Part shown: in pieces, positions 6,638 through 6,775 of the stretch | How the letters are laid out: each line of letters opens with the position of its first letter | Numbering within the stretch: the first letter of the stretch is position 1 | NCBI GenBank assembly: GCA_012965075.1 | Contig: DTSY01000127.1 | Span: 1 to 6,775, forward strand | Length of the DNA: 6,775 bases | Origin: Gammaproteobacteria bacterium | GTDB taxonomy: Bacteria; Pseudomonadota; Gammaproteobacteria; Magnimaribacterales; Magnimaribacteraceae | Reading direction: 5' to 3' | Translations under genes and position numbers: made by a program | Notes under the pieces: generated by a model | What the model was told of the DNA's origin: nothing | Databases searched by the model: none | What the model saw: the letters and a program-made list of their open reading frames with translations, nothing else

Positions 6638-6775
6638 TCAAACTGCAAAAGCGTTTGGATATAGAACTTTAAAGTTTTTAGAAAAGAATTTTTCACGATC
6701 CTTTTTGGTCAAGGTTTCAGTTGAACGACTAAACCTGCCAATAGGATCACGACCACCTTCCGCGTGTGGATAATC
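6638..6775 (-). CDS. Amidohydrolase-2-type protein, C-terminal fragment
   Basis: An open frame enters from the right edge on the minus strand and ends at TGA (6640-6638), giving 45 residues. It starts with DYPHAEGGRDPIGRF and finishes with a charged helical stretch (TKKDREKFF) and SKNFKVLYPNAFAV. This is the typical end of amidohydrolase-2 (ACMSD-like, PF04909) proteins, where a (S/T)DYPH motif supplies the last metal-binding Asp (here the first visible residue, 6775-6773) and a final helix carries an N-F or N-A signature. These TIM-barrel metalloenzymes catalyse hydrolysis or decarboxylation of varied, often cyclic or aromatic, substrates. The start and about seven-eighths of the protein lie outside the window, so substrate class cannot be judged. 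It converges on the GST gene, leaving 18 nt between the stops. The fragment is short, so the call rests on motif resemblance; the existence of a coding tail is fairly secure, the family somewhat less so. Confidence 0.75.
   Translation of the reverse strand, partial: DYPHAEGGRDPIGRFSRSTETLTKKDREKFFSKNFKVLYPNAFAV

Noticed and set aside
6601..6640. Terminator between the GST gene and the convergent amidohydrolase-like gene
   Set aside because: The gap is purine-rich with no inverted repeat and no T-run on either strand, so none is supported.
6460..6696. 78-residue minus-strand ORF across the GST end and the right intergenic gap
   Set aside because: It competes with the GST gene and with the better-supported amidohydrolase tail in another minus frame; its composition is low-complexity Phe/Leu.
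1..6775. CRISPR array, tRNA, insertion sequence, tandem repeats or phage defence genes
   Set aside because: Coding sequence fills nearly the whole window with recognisable metabolic and transport families; I saw no repeat arrays, tRNA-like folds, transposase motifs or terminal repeats.

Overview
The window is AT-rich and densely packed, with small intergenic gaps, no long non-coding stretch, no RNA genes and no mobile elements. The Tdk protein is strongly gammaproteobacterial in type: its opening residues and zinc-ligand spacing match E. coli thymidine kinase. Together with the low GC, this suggests a streamlined, probably marine, gammaproteobacterium (SAR86-like lineages would fit). That placement is inference.

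Layout. Bases 2-340 (+) hold the C-terminal end of a NupC-type concentrative nucleoside transporter. It runs convergently into thymidine kinase tdk (337-918, -), and the two stop codons share bases. Nucleoside uptake and thymidine phosphorylation thus form a small salvage block. A 66-bp divergent spacer (919-984) separates tdk from a rightward run of five genes with gaps of only 15, 4, 3 and 9 nt: a MATE-family multidrug exporter (985-2367), a lipoprotein of the alkylsulfatase metallo-beta-lactamase family (2383-4086), a crotonase-fold protein (4091-4864), a fold-type I PLP aminotransferase (4868-5995) and a glutathione S-transferase (6005-6619). A sixth gene, easy to miss because it has no start inside the window, enters from the right on the minus strand (6638-6775). 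It is the C-terminal end of an amidohydrolase-2-type protein.

How the genes may work together. The five-gene run looks like one transcription unit combining export (MATE), hydrolysis at the periplasmic face (alkylsulfatase-like), CoA-thioester chemistry (crotonase), amino-group chemistry (aminotransferase) and glutathione chemistry (GST). This could be a catabolic or detoxification operon, or just genes packed together in a compact genome; the sequence cannot decide. Three enzymes depart from textbook family members: the crotonase lacks both catalytic glutamates of enoyl-CoA hydratase, the alkylsulfatase-like protein has Asp where SdsA1 has a metal-bridging Glu, and the MATE protein lacks the usual TM1 aspartate. 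These are hand alignments from memory and need a real alignment. I see no clear evidence of a wholly new class of system.
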